In this document: positions 29,991 through 30,169 of the stretch, in pieces
Position numbering within the stretch: the stretch's first letter is position 1
Layout: every line of letters starts with the position of its first letter
DNA from: Gnetum montanum
Taxonomy: Eukaryota > Streptophyta > Gnetopsida > Gnetales > Gnetaceae
Direction of reading: 5' to 3'
Assembly: GCA_015680685.1 (NCBI GenBank)
Contig: MNCI01025327.1
Coordinates: forward strand, 252,211-282,379
Length of the DNA: 30,169 bases
Translations under genes and position numbers: made by a program
Notes under the pieces: model-generated
The model's database searches: none
Told to the model about the DNA's origin: nothing
The model's input: only the letters and a program-made list of their open reading frames with translations

Positions 29991-30169
29991 GTATGAAAAC
30001 TTATCCTCGAGTTCCTTACAATAATATTAGGAAGGTATGGAATTATTGAGGGGAATGGGACTAATGGGATGACATGTGAACGGATCATCATTACAAGACT
30101 TGACAAAACTGGTGTTCATGACAACAAGGGTGAACACCTTATTACAATGACATCAAGCCTTTGTTGGCA
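29991..30169 (-). other. start of D 3' spacer
   Basis: Resembles the equivalent region of A beside its PPT (ggaaggtatggRattattga, gttcatgacaac). No gene. Confidence 0.55.

Larger units (their letters stand above)
28981..30169 (-). mobile_element. GYP-2 element D, 3' end
   Basis: Minus-strand element with its 3' LTR at 28981-29977, PPT-like sequence (29978-29990) and 179 bp of spacer up to the window edge, matching A at 6592-6770. The rest lies outside. Confidence 0.82.

Overview
The window is non-coding-rich, AT-rich nuclear plant DNA made almost entirely of decayed LTR retrotransposons. The basis is plant-type Ty3/gypsy and Ty1/copia polyproteins, long LTRs of roughly 0.6-1.3 kb, nested insertions and heavy transition decay. 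A large-genome seed plant is the best guess; no species can be named. I see no host protein gene, tRNA, rRNA or CRISPR array.

Three families explain about 90% of the bases. GYP-1 (Ty3/gypsy; LTRs TGTTGA...TCAACA; PPT TTTGGGGGCTAA) has two copies. Copy E1 is on the + strand (1-4334; RNase H and integrase, 3' LTR 3000-4334). Copy E2 is on the - strand (19534 to ~24860; 3' LTR 19534-20585, gag and protease, with RT, RNase H and most of integrase missing). GYP-2 (Ty3/gypsy, Athila/Tat-like pol; LTRs TGATGAG...CTCATCA) has at least six pieces: F (4335-4618), A (5690-11876, -), B (12118-15898, -), E (~24861-26060, -), C (~26061-28541, +) and D (28981 to the window end, -). COP (Ty1/copia, -) lies at 16279-19533, with its 3' LTR, PPT, RNase H, RT and the C-terminal part of integrase.

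Layout from left to right: E1 sits inside an old GYP-2 LTR fragment (F). About 1.1 kb of unclassified DNA follows. Then come elements A and B in the same orientation, separated by 241 bp. B is cut off by a short repeat that recurs inverted at 28.5 kb. COP is interrupted by E2. Beyond E2 lies a GYP-2 protease/RT fragment (E), head-to-head with C, which carries a coiled-coil reading frame, a PPT and a 3' LTR. After C come the inverted copy of the short repeat, a small unclassified stretch, and the 3' LTR of D.

No functional pathway operates here. The least decayed reading frame is the E1 integrase, with zinc-binding and D,D(35)E residues in place. The points most worth a second look are a conserved LTR foldback in GYP-1, a conserved non-coding block next to its 3' LTR, the coiled-coil frame in C, and the well-preserved ~220-bp inverted repeat pair. 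Family labels E1, E2, A-F and COP are mine. LTR ends were placed by eye on TG...CA termini and cross-copy comparison; identities are eye estimates.
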